Part shown: positions 14,692-27,400 of the stretch, in pieces
Layout of the letters: each line of letters begins with the position of its first letter
How positions within the stretch are numbered: the first letter of the stretch is position 1
Assembly (NCBI RefSeq): GCF_029227915.1
Contig: NC_079879.1
Coordinates: 15,190,001-15,254,000 of the forward strand
From: Hydractinia symbiolongicarpus
Taxonomy: Eukaryota; Cnidaria; Hydrozoa; Anthoathecata; Hydractiniidae
DNA length: 64,000 nt
Direction: 5' to 3'
Program-made: the position numbers and the translations under genes
The notes under the pieces: model-generated
Seen by the model: only the letters and a program-made list of their open reading frames with translations
The model's database searches: none
What the model was told of the DNA's origin: nothing

Positions 14692-17600
14692 ATGACGCCC
14701 AGGAAAACAACTTGGGACGTCATAGCGAATTAAGAGTGGAAGGACTAGACCGGCGGTAACCTGTGCAGGTGCGTGGAAGGACGGGATTTACGTAAAGGGC
14801 CCTTATTAGGCCGCAAAAAGCCATATTACAGTTTTAGAGGATTGTGCACGTACTTCACAGTGTTCCAACGCAATGGCGCCAGGTAAATTGACTTGGAAAG
14901 TCATGGTCCATTGAGAGTGGAAGGACTAGACCGGTGGTAGCCTTTGCAGGCGCGTGGAAAGACAAGATTCACGTATAAGGTCTCTATTAAGCCGCAAAAA
15001 GTCATATACATATTACAGCATTTAGAGGCTTGTGCACGTACTTGACGGTGTTTTAAAGCCATGGCCCCAAAGAAAACGAGATGGGACGTCGTAGTCTGTT
15101 GACAGTGGAAGGACTAGACCTCTGGTAACCTGTGCAGGTGCGTGGAAGGACTTGATTTACGTAAAACGACCTTGTTAGGCCGCAAAAACCCACATTACAG
15201 TCTTTAGAGGCTTGTGCACGTACTTGACGGTGGTCTAAAGCCATGGCCCCAAGGAAAACGACATCGGACCTCGTAATCTATTAAGAGTGGAAGGACTAGA
15301 GCAGTGGTAACCTGTGCAGGTGCGTGGAAGGACGGGATTAACGTAAAAGGCCCTTATTAAGCCGCAAAAGCCATATTACAGTTTTACAGGCTTGTGCACG
15401 TACTTGACGGTGTTTTAAAGCCATGGCCTCAAAGAAAACGAGATGGGACGTCGTAGTCTGTTGACAGTGGAAGGACTAGACCTGTGGTAACCTGTGCAGG
15501 TGCGTGGAAGGACTTGATTTACGTAAAACGGCCTTGTTAGGCCGCAAAAACCCACATTACAGTCTTTAGAGGCTTGTGCACGTACTTGACGGTGGTCTAA
15601 AGCCATGGCGCGAAGTCCATTGTGAGTGGAAAGACTAGACCGATGGTAACATGCGCAGGCGGGTGGAAGCACGTGATTTACGTCTACCGCATTTATTAGG
15701 CATCAAAAGGCCACATTAAGGGCTATAGAGGCCTGTCCGTGCAGTTGACGATGTTTTAAAACCATGGCACCAAGGAAAATGACTTGGGACGTCGTAGTCC
15801 ATTGAAAGTTGAAGGACTAGACCGATGGTATCCTGTGCAGGCGCGTGGAAGCACGTGATTTACGTGTATGACATTTTTTAGGCATCAAAAGGCCATATTA
15901 GAGATTTTAGAGACATGTGCACGTAGTTGACGGTGCTTTAAAGCCATGGCGACAAAAAAATTGACTTGGGACGTCATAGTCCATCACGAGTGGAAGCACT
16001 AGACCGATGGTAACCTGCGCAGGCGCGTGGAAGGACGTGGTTTACGTGAATGACATTTTTTAGGCATCAAAAGGCCATATTAGAGACTTCAGAGACCTGT
16101 GCACGTAGTTAACGGTGTTCTAAAGTCATGTCGCCCAGGAAAACAACTTGGGACGTTGTAGCGAATTGAGAGTGGAAGGACTAAACCGGCGGTAACCTGT
16201 GCAGGAGCATGGAAAGACAAGATTTACGTATAAGGCCCTGATTAGGCCGCAAAAACCCATTTTACAGTGTTAAGAGGCTTGTGCACGTACTTGACGGTGT
16301 TCTAAAGCCATGGCCCCTAGGAAAACGACATCGGACCTCGTAATCTATTGAGAGTGGAAGGGCTAGACTGGTGGTAACCTGTGCAGGTGCGTGGTAGGAC
16401 GGGATTTACGCCTAACGCATCTATTAGGCATCACAAGGCCATATTTGAGACTTTGGAGACCTGTCCGCGTAGTTAACGATGTTTTAAAGCAATGGGGCCA
16501 AGGAAATTGACTTGGGACGTCATAGCCCATGGAGAGTGGAAGGACTAGACCGGTGGTAGCCTGTGCAGGCGCGTGGAAGCACGTGATTTACGTGTATGAC
16601 ATTTATTAGGCATCAAAACGCCATATTAGAGACTTCAGAGACTTGTGCACGTAGTTAACGGTGTTCTAAAGCCATGACGCCCAGGAAAACAATTTGGGAC
16701 GTCATAGCGAATTAAGAGTGGAAGAACTAGACCGGCGGTAACCTGTGCAGGTGCGTGGAAGGACGGGATTTACGTAAAAGGCCCTTATTAGGCCGCAAAA
16801 AGCCATATTACAGTTTTAGAGGATTGTGCACGTACTTCACAGTGTTCCAACGCAATGGCGCCAGGTAAATTGACTTGGAAAGTCATAGTCCATTGAGAGT
16901 GGAAGGACTAGACCGGTGGTAGCCTTTGCAGGCGCGTGGAAAGACGAGATTCACGTATAAGGTCTCTATTAAGCCGCAAAAAGTCATATACATATTACAG
17001 CATTTAGAGGCTTGTGCACGTACTTGACGGTGTTTTAAAGCCATGGCCCCAAAGAAAACGAGATGGGACGTCGTAGTCTGTTGACAGTGGAAGGACTAGA
17101 CCTCTGGTAACCTGTGCAGGTGCGTGGAAGGACTTGATTTACGTAAAACGACCTTGTTAGGCCGCAAAAACCCACATTACAGTCTTTAGAGGCTTGTGCA
17201 CGTACTTGACGGTTGTCTAAAGCCATGGCCCCAAGGAAAACGACATCGGACCTCGTAATCCATTAAGAGTGGAAGGACTAGAGCAGTGGTAACCTGTGCA
17301 GGTGCGTGGAAGGAGGGGATTAACGTAAAAGGCCCTTATTAGGCCGCAAAAGCCATATTACAGTTTTACAGGCTTGTGCACGTACTTGACGGTGTTTTAA
17401 AGCCATGGCCCCAAAGAAAACGAGATGGGACGTCGTAGTCTGTTCACAGTGGAAGGACTAGACCTGTGGTAACCTGTGCAGGTGCGTGGAAGGACTTGAT
17501 TTACGTAAAACGGCCTTGTTAGGCCGCAAAAACCCACATTACAGTCTTTAGAGGCTTTTGCACGTACTTGACGGTGGTCTAAAGCCATGGCGCGAAGGAA

Positions 17601-18584
17601 AACAACATCGGACGTCGTAGTCCATTGTGAGTGGAAAGACTAGACCGATGGTAACATGTGCAGGCGGGTGGAAGCACGTGATTTACGTCTACCGCATTTA
17701 TTAGGCATCAAAAGGCCACATTAAGGGCTATAGAGACCTGTCCGTGCAGTTGACGGTGTTCTAGAGCCTTAGCGGCAAGGAAAACGACTTCGGACGCGGT
17801 ATTCTATGGAGAGTGGAAGGACTAGACCAATGGGAACCTGTGCAGGCCAGTGGAAGCACGTGATTTACGCCTAACGCATCTATTAGACATCAAAAGGCCA
17901 TATTTGAGACTTTAGAGACCTGTCCGTGTAGTTGACGATGTTTTAAAACCATGGCACCAAGGAAAACGACATCGGACGTCGTAGTCCATTAAGAGTGGAA
18001 GGGCTAGGCAAGTGGTAACATATGCAGTTGCGTGGAAGGACGGGATTTACGTAAAAGGCCCTTATTAGGCCGCAAAAAGCCATAGTACAGTTTTAGAGGT
18101 TTGTGCACGTACTTCACAGTGTTCTAAAGCCATGGCGCCAGGTAAATTGACTTGGAAAGTCATAGTCCATTGAGAGTGGAAGGACTAGACCTGTGGTAAC
18201 CTGTGCAGGTGCGTGGAAGGACTTGATTTACGTAAAACGACCTTGTTAGGCCGCAAAAACCCACATTACAGTCTTTAGAGTCTTGTGCACGTACTTGACG
18301 GTGGTCTAAAGCCATGGCGCGAAGGAAAACAACATCGGCCGCGTAGTCCATTGTGAGTGGAAAGACTAGACCGATGGTAACATGCGCAGGCGGGTGGAAG
18401 CACGTGATTTACGTCTACCTCATTTATTAGGCATCAAAAGGCCACATTAAGGGCTATAGAGACTTGTCCTTGTAGTTGACGGTGTTCTAGAGCCTTAGCG
18501 GCAAGGAAAACGACTTCGGACGCGGTATTCTATGGAGAGTGGAAGGACTAGACCAATGGGAACCTGTGCAGGCCAGTGGAAGCA

Positions 18585-18868
18585 CCATCGACCTAGTCCT
18601 TCCACTCTCAATGGACTATGACGTCCCAAGTCAATTTACCTGGCGCCATTGCTTTAGAACACTGTGAAGTAGGTGCACAAGCCTCTAAAACTGTAATATG
18701 GCTTTTTGCTGCTTAATAAGGGCCTTTTACGTAAATCCCGTCCTTCCACGCACTTGCACAGGTTACCACCGTTGTAGTCCTTCCACTCTCAATAGAATAC
18801 GACGTCCCAAGCCATTTTCCTTGGTGCCATGGTTTTAAAGCATCGTCAACTACACGGACAGGTCTCTG
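18585..18868 (-). repeat. Inverted satellite segment inside the direct array
   Basis: Between about 18585 and 18868 the satellite reads in the opposite orientation: the landmark appears as its complement (agtccttccactctcaat), and the two flanks are in the normal orientation. The reversed piece spans about 1.5 monomers. Its complement matches the distinctive version found directly at about 32109-32390 and 33193-33475, including the rare ggactaggtcgatgg and ctacaacggtgg variants. It therefore looks like a copied and inverted piece of that monomer type, not a simple flip of local sequence. Both junctions lack other inserted DNA. Confidence 0.93.
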
Positions 18869-21800
18869 AAAAACAACATTGGACGTCGTAGTCCATTGTG
18901 AGTAGAAAGACTATACCGATGGTAACATGCGCAGGCGGGTGGAAGCACGTGATTTTCCTCTACCGCATTTATTAGGCATCAAAAGTCCATATTGGAGACT
19001 TTAGAGACCTGTCCGCGTAGTTGACGATGTTCTAAAACCATGGAGCCAAGGAAAATGACTTGGGACGTCATAGTCCATGGAGAGTGGAAGGACTAGACCG
19101 GTGGTAGCCTGTGCAGGCGCGTGGAAGCACGTAATTTACGTGTATGACATTTATTAGGCATCAAAACGCCATATTAGAGACTTCAGAGACCTGTGCACGT
19201 AGTTAACGGTGTTCTAAAGCCATGACGCCCAGGAAAACAACTTGGGACGTCATAGCGAATTAAGAGTGGAAGGACTAGACCGGCGGTAACCTGTGCAGGT
19301 GCGCAGAAGGACGGGATTTACGTAAAAGGTCCTTATTAGGCCGCAAAAAGCCATATTACAGTTTTAGAGGATTGTGCACGTACTTCACAGTGTTCCAACG
19401 CAATGGCGCCAGGTAAATTGACTTGGAAAGTCATAGTCCATTGAGAGTGGAAGGACTAGACCGGTGGTAGCCTTTGCAGGCGCGTGGAAAGACGAGATTC
19501 ACGTATAAGGTCTCTATTAAGCCGCAAAAAGTCATATACATATTACAGCATTTAGAGGCTTGTGCACGTACTTGACGGTGGTCTAAAGCCATGGCCCCAA
19601 GGAAAACGACATCGGACCTCGTAATCTATTAAGAGTGGAAGGACTAGAGCAGTGGTAACCTGTGCAGGTGCGTGGAAGGACGGGATTAACGTAAAAGGCC
19701 CTTATTAAGCCGCAAAAGCCATATTACAGTTTTACAGGCTTGTGCACGTACTTGACGGTGTTTTAAAGCCATGGCCCCAAAGAAAACGAGATGGGACGTC
19801 GTAGTCTGTTGACAGTGGAAGGACTAGACCTGTGGTAACCTGTGCAGGTGCGTGGAAGGACTTGATTTACGTAAAACGGCCTTGTTAGGCCGCAAAAACC
19901 CACATTACAGTCTTTAGAGGCTTGTGCACGTACTTGACGGTGGTCTAAAGCCATGGCGCGAAGTGCATTGTGAGTGGAAAGACTAGAATGATGGTAACAT
20001 GCGCAGGCGGGTGGAAGCACGTGATTTACGTCTACCGCATTTATTAGGCATCAAAAGGCCACATTAAGGGCTATAGAGACCTGTCCGTGCAGTTGACGAT
20101 GTTTTAAAACCATGGCACCAAGGAAAATGACTTGGGACGTCGTAGTCCATTGAAAGATGAAGGACTAGACCGATGGTATCCTGTGCAGGCGCGTGGAAGC
20201 ACGTGATTTACGTGTATGACATTTTTTAGGCATCAAAAGGCCATATTAGAGATTTTTGAGACATGTGCACGTAGTTGACGGTGCTTTTAAGACATGACGA
20301 CAATAAAATTGACTTGGGACGTCATAGTCCATCACGAGTGGAAGGACTAGACCGATGGTAGCCTGCACAGGCGCGTGGAAGCACGTGGTTTACGTGAATG
20401 ACATTTTATAGGCATCAAAAGGTCATATTAGAGACTTCAGAGACCTGTGCACGTAGTTAGCGGTGTTCTAAAGCCATGTCGCCCAGGAAAACAACTTAGG
20501 ACGTCGTAGCGATTTGAGAGTGGAAGGACTAGACCGGCGGTATCCTGTGCAGGTGCGTAGTAGGACGGGATTTACGCCTAACGCATCTATTAGGCATCAA
20601 AAGGCCATATTTGAGACTTTGGAGACCTGTACGCGTAGTTGACGATGTTTTAAAGCCATGGCGCCAAGGAAATTGACTTGGGACGTCATAGCCCATGGAG
20701 AGTGGAAGGACTAGACCGCTGGTAGCATGTGCAGGCGCTTGGAAGGACGAGATTTACGTATAAGGGCTTTTTAAGCCGCAAAAAGGCATATTACAGTAGT
20801 TAGGGGCTTGTGCACGTAGTTGACGGTGCTTTAAACCCATGGCGACAAGAAAATTGACTTGGGACGTGATAGTACATCAGGAATGGAGGGACTAGACCGA
20901 TGGTAACCTGCGCAGGCGTGTGGAAGCACGTGATTTATGTGTATGACTTTTTTTACGCATCAAAAGGCCATATTAGAGACTTCAGAGACCTGTGCACGTA
21001 GTTAACGGTGTTCTAAAGCCATGGCGCCCAGGAAAACGACATCGGACGTCGTAGTCCATTAAGAGTGGAAGGGCTAGACAAATGGTAACATGTGCAGTTG
21101 CGTGGAAGGACGGGATTTACGTTAAAGGCCCTTATTAGGCCGCAAAAAGCCATATTACAGTTTTAGAGGTTTGTGCACGTACTTCACAGTGTTCTAAAGC
21201 CATGGCGCCAGGTAAATTGACTTGGAAAGTCATAGTCCATTGAGAGTGGAAGGACTAGACCTGTGGTAACCTGTGCAGGGGCGTGGAAGGACGTGACTTA
21301 CGTGTATGACATTCTTTAGGTATCAAAAGACCTATTAGAGACTTTTGAGGCCTGTGCACGTGGTTGACGGTGTTTCACAGCCATGGGGCCAAGGAAAATG
21401 ACTTGGGACGTTGTACTCTGTTTAGAGGGGAAGAAGTACACCGATAGTCAACTGTGAAGGCCCGTGGAAGCTCGTGATTTACGTACAAGGCCCTTATTAG
21501 GCGCAAAAAGCCATATTACAGTTTTTAGAGTATTTTGCACGTATTTGACTGTGGTCTAAAGCCATGGCGCGAAGGAAAACAACACCGGACGTCGTAGTCC
21601 ATTGTGAGTAGAAAGACTAGACCGATGGTAACATGCGCAGGCGGGTGGAAGCGCGTGATTTACGTCTACTGCATTTATTAGCCATCAAATGGCCATATTA
21701 AGGGCTATGGAGTCTTTTCCTCGTAGTTGACGGTGTTCTAGAGCCTTGGCGGCAAGGAAAACGACTTCGGACGTGGTAATCTATGGAGAGTGGAAGGACT

Positions 21801-22399
21801 AGACCGATGGTAACCTGTGCAGGCCTGCGGAAGCACGTGATTTACGCCTAACGCATCTATTAGGCATCAAAAGGCCATATTTGAGACTTTGGAGACATGT
21901 TAGGCATCATATTAGAGATTTTAGAGACATGTGCATGTAGTTGACGGTGCTTTAAAGCCATGGCGACAAAAAAATTGACTTGGGACGTCATAGTCCATCA
22001 CGAGTGGAAGCACTAGACCGATGGTAACCTGCGCAGGCGCGTGGAAGGACGTGGTTTACGTGAATGACATTTTTTAGGCATCAAAAGGCCATATTAGAGA
22101 CTTCAGAGACCTGTGCACGTAGTTAACGGTGTTCTAAAGTCATGTCGCCCAGGAAAACAACTTGGGACGTTGTAGCGAATTGAGAGTGGAAGGACTAGAC
22201 CGGCGGTAACCTGTGCAGGAGCATGGAAAGACAAGATTTACGTATAAGGCCCTTATTAGGCCGCAAAAACCCATTTTACAGTGTTAAGAGGCTTGTGCAC
22301 GTACTTGACGGTGTTCTAAAGCCATGGCCCCAAGGAAAACGACATCGGACCTCGTAATCTATTGAGAGTGGAAGGGCTAGACTGGTGGTAACCTGTGCA

Positions 22400-24497
22400 G
22401 GTGCGTGGAAGGACTTGATTTACGTAAAACGACCTTGTTAGGCCGCAAAAACCCACATTACAGTCTTTAGAGGCTTGTGCACGTACTTGACGGTGGTCTA
22501 AAGCCATGGCGCGAAGGAAAACAACATCGGCCGCGTAGTCCATTGTGAGTGGAAAGACTAGACCGATGGTAACATGCGCAGGCGGGTGGAAACACGTGAT
22601 TTACGTCTACCGCATTTATTAGGCATCAAAAGTCCATATTAAGGGCTATAGAGACTTGTCCTTGTAGTTGACGGTGTTCTACAGCCTTAGCAGCAAGGAA
22701 AACGACTTCGGACGCGGTATTCTATGGAGAGTGGAAGGACTAGACCAATGGGAACCTGTGCAGGCCAGTGGAAGCACGTGATTTACGCCTAACGCATCTA
22801 TTAGACATCAAAAGGCCATATTTGAGACTTTAGAGACCTGTCCTTGTAGTTGACGATGTTTTAAAACCATGGTACCAAGGAAAATGACTTGGGACGTCGT
22901 AGTCCATTGAAAGTGGAAGGACTAGACCGATGGTATCCTGTGCAGGCGCGTGGAAGCACGTGATTTACGTGTATGACATTTTTTAGGCATCGAAAGGCCA
23001 TATTAGAGATTTTAGAGATATGTGCACGTAGTTGACGGTGCTTTTAAGACATGACGACAAGAAAATTGACTTGGGACGTCATAGCCCATGGAAAGTGGAA
23101 GGACTAAACCGGTGGTAGCATGTGCAGGCGCGTGGAAGGACGAGATTTACGTATAAGGGCCTTTTTAAGCCGCAAAAAGGCATATTACAGTAGTTAGAGG
23201 CTTGTGCACGTAGTTGACGGTGCTTTAAACCCATGGCGACAAGAAAATTGACTTGGGACGTGATAGTACATCAGGAATGGAGGGACTAGACCGATGGTAA
23301 CCTGCGCAGGCGTGTGGAAGCACGTGATTTATGTGTATGACTTTTTTTACGCATCAAAAGGCCATATTAGAGACTTCAGAGACCTGTGCACGTAGTTAAC
23401 GGTGTTCTAAAGCCATGGCGCCCAGGAAAACGACATCGAACGTCGTAGTCCATTAAGAGTGGAAGGGCTAGACAAATGGTAACATGTGCAGTTGCGTGGA
23501 AGGACGGGATTTACGTTAAAGGCCCTTATTAGGCCGCAAAAAGCCATATTACAGTTTTAGAGGTTTGTGCACGTACTTCACAGTGTTCTAAAGCCATGGC
23601 ACCAGGTAAATTGACTTGGAAAGTCATAGTCCATTAAGAGTGGAAGGACTAGACCTGTGGTAACCTGTGCAGGTGCGTGGAAGGACTTGATTTACGTAAA
23701 ACGACCTTGTTAGGCCGCAAAAACCCACATTACAGTCTTTAGAGGCTTGTGCACGTACTTGACGGTGGTCTAAAGCCATGGCGCGAAGGAAAACAACATC
23801 GGCCGCGTAGTCCATTGTGAGTGGAAAGACTAGACCGATGGTAACATGCGCAGGCGGGTGGAAACACGTGATTTACGTCTACCGCATTTATTAGGCATCA
23901 AAAGTCCATATTAAGGGCTATAGAGACTTGTCCTTGTAGTTGACGGTGTTCTACAGCCTTAGCAGCAAGGAAAACGACTTCGGACGCGGTATTCTATGGA
24001 GAGTGGAAGGACTAGACCAATGGGAACCTGTGCAGGCCAGTGGAAGCACGTGATTTACGCCTAACGCATCTATTAGACATCAAAAGGCCATATTTGAGAC
24101 TTTAGAGACCTGTCCTTGTAGTTGACGATGTTTTAAAACCATGGTACCAAGGAAAATGACTTGGGACGTCGTAGTCCATTGAAAGTGGAAGGACTAGACC
24201 GATGGTATCCTGTGCAGGCGCGTGGAAGCACGTGATTTACGTGTATGACATTTTTTAGGCATCGAAAGGCCATATTAGAGATTTTAGAGATATGTGCACG
24301 TAGTTGACGGTGCTTTTAAGACATGACGACAAGAAAATTGACTTGGGACGTCATAGCCCATGGAAAGTGGAAGGACTAAACCGGTGGTAGCATGTGCAGG
24401 CGCGTGGAAGGACGAGATTTACGTATAAGGGCCTTTTTAAGCCGCAAAAAGGCATATTACAGTAGTTAGAGGCTTGTGCACGTAGTTGACGGTGCTT
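22400..24497. repeat. Overlapping 1272-bp satellite duplication (seven monomers)
   Basis: The segment near 22400-23225 recurs at an offset of 1272 bp (about 23672-24497), including the diagnostic acaacatcggccgcg variant at about 22524 and 23796. The offset equals seven monomers. This pair overlaps the first 4545-bp unit described separately, so it is a nested, older event within the same region. Confidence 0.75.
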
Positions 24498-27400
24498 TAA
24501 ACCCATGGCGACAAGAAAATTGACTTGGGACGTGATAGTCCATCAGGAATGGAGGGACTAGACCGATGGTAACCTGCGCAGGCGCGTGGAAGCACGTGAT
24601 TTATGTGTATGACATTTTTTACGCATCAAAAGGCCATATTAGAGACTTCAGAGACCTGTGCACGTAGTTAACGGTGTTCTAAAGCCATCGCGCCCAGGAA
24701 AACGACATCGGACGTCGTAGTCAATTAAGAGTGGAAGGACTAGGCAAGTGGTAACATGTGCAGTTGCGTGGAAGGACGGGATTTACGTAAAAGGCCCTTA
24801 TTAGGCCGCAAAAAGCCATATTACAGTTTTAGAGGTTTTTGCACGTACTTCACAGTGTTCTAAAGCCATGGCGCCAGGTAAATTGACTTGGAAAGTCATA
24901 GTCCATTGAGAGTGGAAGGACTAGACCTGTGGTAACCTGTGCAGGTGCGTGGAAGGACTTGATTTACGTAAAACGATATTGTTAGGCCGCAAAAACCCAC
25001 ATTACAGTCTTTAGAGGCTTGTGCACGTACTTAAAGGTGGTCTAAAGCCATGGCGCGAAGGAAAACAACATCGGACGTCGTAGTCCATTGTGAGTGGAAA
25101 GACTAGACCGATGGTAACATGCGCAGGCGCGTGGAAGCACGTGATTTACGTGTATGAAATTTATTAGGCATCAAAATGCCATATTAGAGAATTCAGAGAC
25201 CTGTGCACGTAGTTAACGGTTTTCTAAAGCCATGTTGGCCAGGAAAACAACTTGGGACGTCGTAGCGAATTGAGAGTGGAAGGACTAGACCGGCGGTAAC
25301 CTGTGCAGGTGCGTGGAAGGACGTGATTTACGTATAAGGCACTTATTAGGCCGCAAAACCCATTTTACAGTTTTAAGAGGCTTGTGCACGTACTTGACGG
25401 TGTTTTAAAGCCATGGCCCCAAAGAAAACGAGATGGGACGTCGTAGTCTGTTGACAGTGGAAGGACTAGACCTCTGGTAACCTGTGCAGGTGCGTGGAAG
25501 GACTTGATTTACGTAAAACGACCTTGTTAGGCCGCAAAAACCCACATTACAGTCTTTAGAGGCTTGTGCACGTACTTGACGGTTGTCTAAAGCCATGGCC
25601 CCAAGGAAAACGACATCGGACCTCGTAATCCATTAAGAGTGGAAGGACTAGAGCAGTGGTAACCTGTGCAGGTGCGTGGAAGGAGGGGATTAACGTAAAA
25701 GGCCCTTATTAGGCCGCAAAAGCCATATTACAGTTTTACAGGCTTGTGCACGTACTTGACGGTGTTTTAAAGCCATGGCCCCAAAGAAAAGGAGATGGGA
25801 CGTCGTAGTCTGTTGACAGTGGAAGGACTAGACCTGTGGTAACCTGTGCAGGTGCGTGGAAGGACTTGATTTACGTAAAACGGCCTTGTTAGGCCGCAAA
25901 AACCCACATTACAGTCTTTAGAGGCTTGTGCACGTACTTGACGGTGGTCTAAAGCCATGGCGCGAAGGAAAACAACATCGGACGTCGTAGTCCATTGTGA
26001 GTGGAAAGACTAGACCGATGGTAACATGCGCAGGCGGGTGGAAGCACGTGATTTACGTCTACTGCATTCATTAGGCATCAAAAGGCCACATTAAGGGCTA
26101 TAGAGACCTGTCCGTGCAGTTGACGATGTTTTAAAACCATGGCACCAAGGAAAATGACTTGGGACGTCGTAGTCCATTGAAAGTTGAAGGACTAGACCGA
26201 TGGTATCCTGTGCAGGCGCATGGAAGCACGTGATTTACGTGTATGACATTTTTTAGGCATCAAAAGGCCATATTAGAGATTTTAGAGACATGTGCACGTA
26301 GTTGACGGTGCTTTTAAGACATGACGACAAGAAAATTGACTTGGGACGTCATAGTCTATCACGAGTGGAAGGACTAGACCGATGGTAACCTGCACAGGCG
26401 CGTGGAAGCACGTGGTTTACGTGAATGACATTTTATAGGCATCAAAAGGTCATATTAGAGACTTCAGAGACCTGTGCACGTAGTTAGCGGTGTTCTAAAG
26501 CCATGTCGCCCAGGAAAACAACTTAGGACGTCGTAGCGATTTGAGAGTGGAAGGACTAGACCGGCGGTATCCTGTGCAGGTGCGTGGTAGGACGGGATTT
26601 ACGCCTAACGCATCTATTAGGCATCAATAGGCCATATTTGAGACTTTGGAGACCTGTACGCGTAGTTGACGATGTTTTAAAGCCATGGCGCCAAGGAAAT
26701 TGACTTGGGACGTCATAGCCCATGGAGAGTGGAAGGACTAGACCGCTGGTAGCATGTGCAGGCGCTTGGAAGGACGAGATTTACGTATAAGGGCCTTTTT
26801 AAGCCGCAAAAAGGCATATTACAGTAGTTAGAGGCTTGTGCACGTAGTTGACGGTGCTTTAAACCCATGGCGACAAGAAAATTGACTTGGGACGTGATAG
26901 TACATCAGGAATGGAGGGACTAGACCGATGGTAACCTGCGCAGGCGTGTGGAAGCACGTGATTTATGTGTATGACTTTTTTTACGCATCAAAAGGCCATA
27001 TTAGAGACTTCAGAGACCTGTGCACGTAGTTAACGGTGTTCTAAAGCCATGGCGCCCAGGAAAACGACATCGGACGTCGTAGTTCATTAAGAGTGGAAGG
27101 GCTAGACAAGTGGTAACATGTGCAGTTGCGTGGAAGGACGGGATTTACGTAAAAGGCCCTTATTAGGCCGCAAAAAGCCATATTACAGTTTTAGAGGTTT
27201 GTGCACGTACTTCACACAGTGTTCTAAAGCCATGGCGCCAGGTAAATTGACTTGGAAAGTCATAGTCCATTGAGAGTGGAAGGACTAGACCTGTGGTAAC
27301 CTGTGCAGGTGCGTGGAAGGACTTGATTTACGTAAAACGACCTTGTTATGCCGCAAAAACCCACATTACAGTCCTTAGAGGCTTGTGCACGTACTTAATG

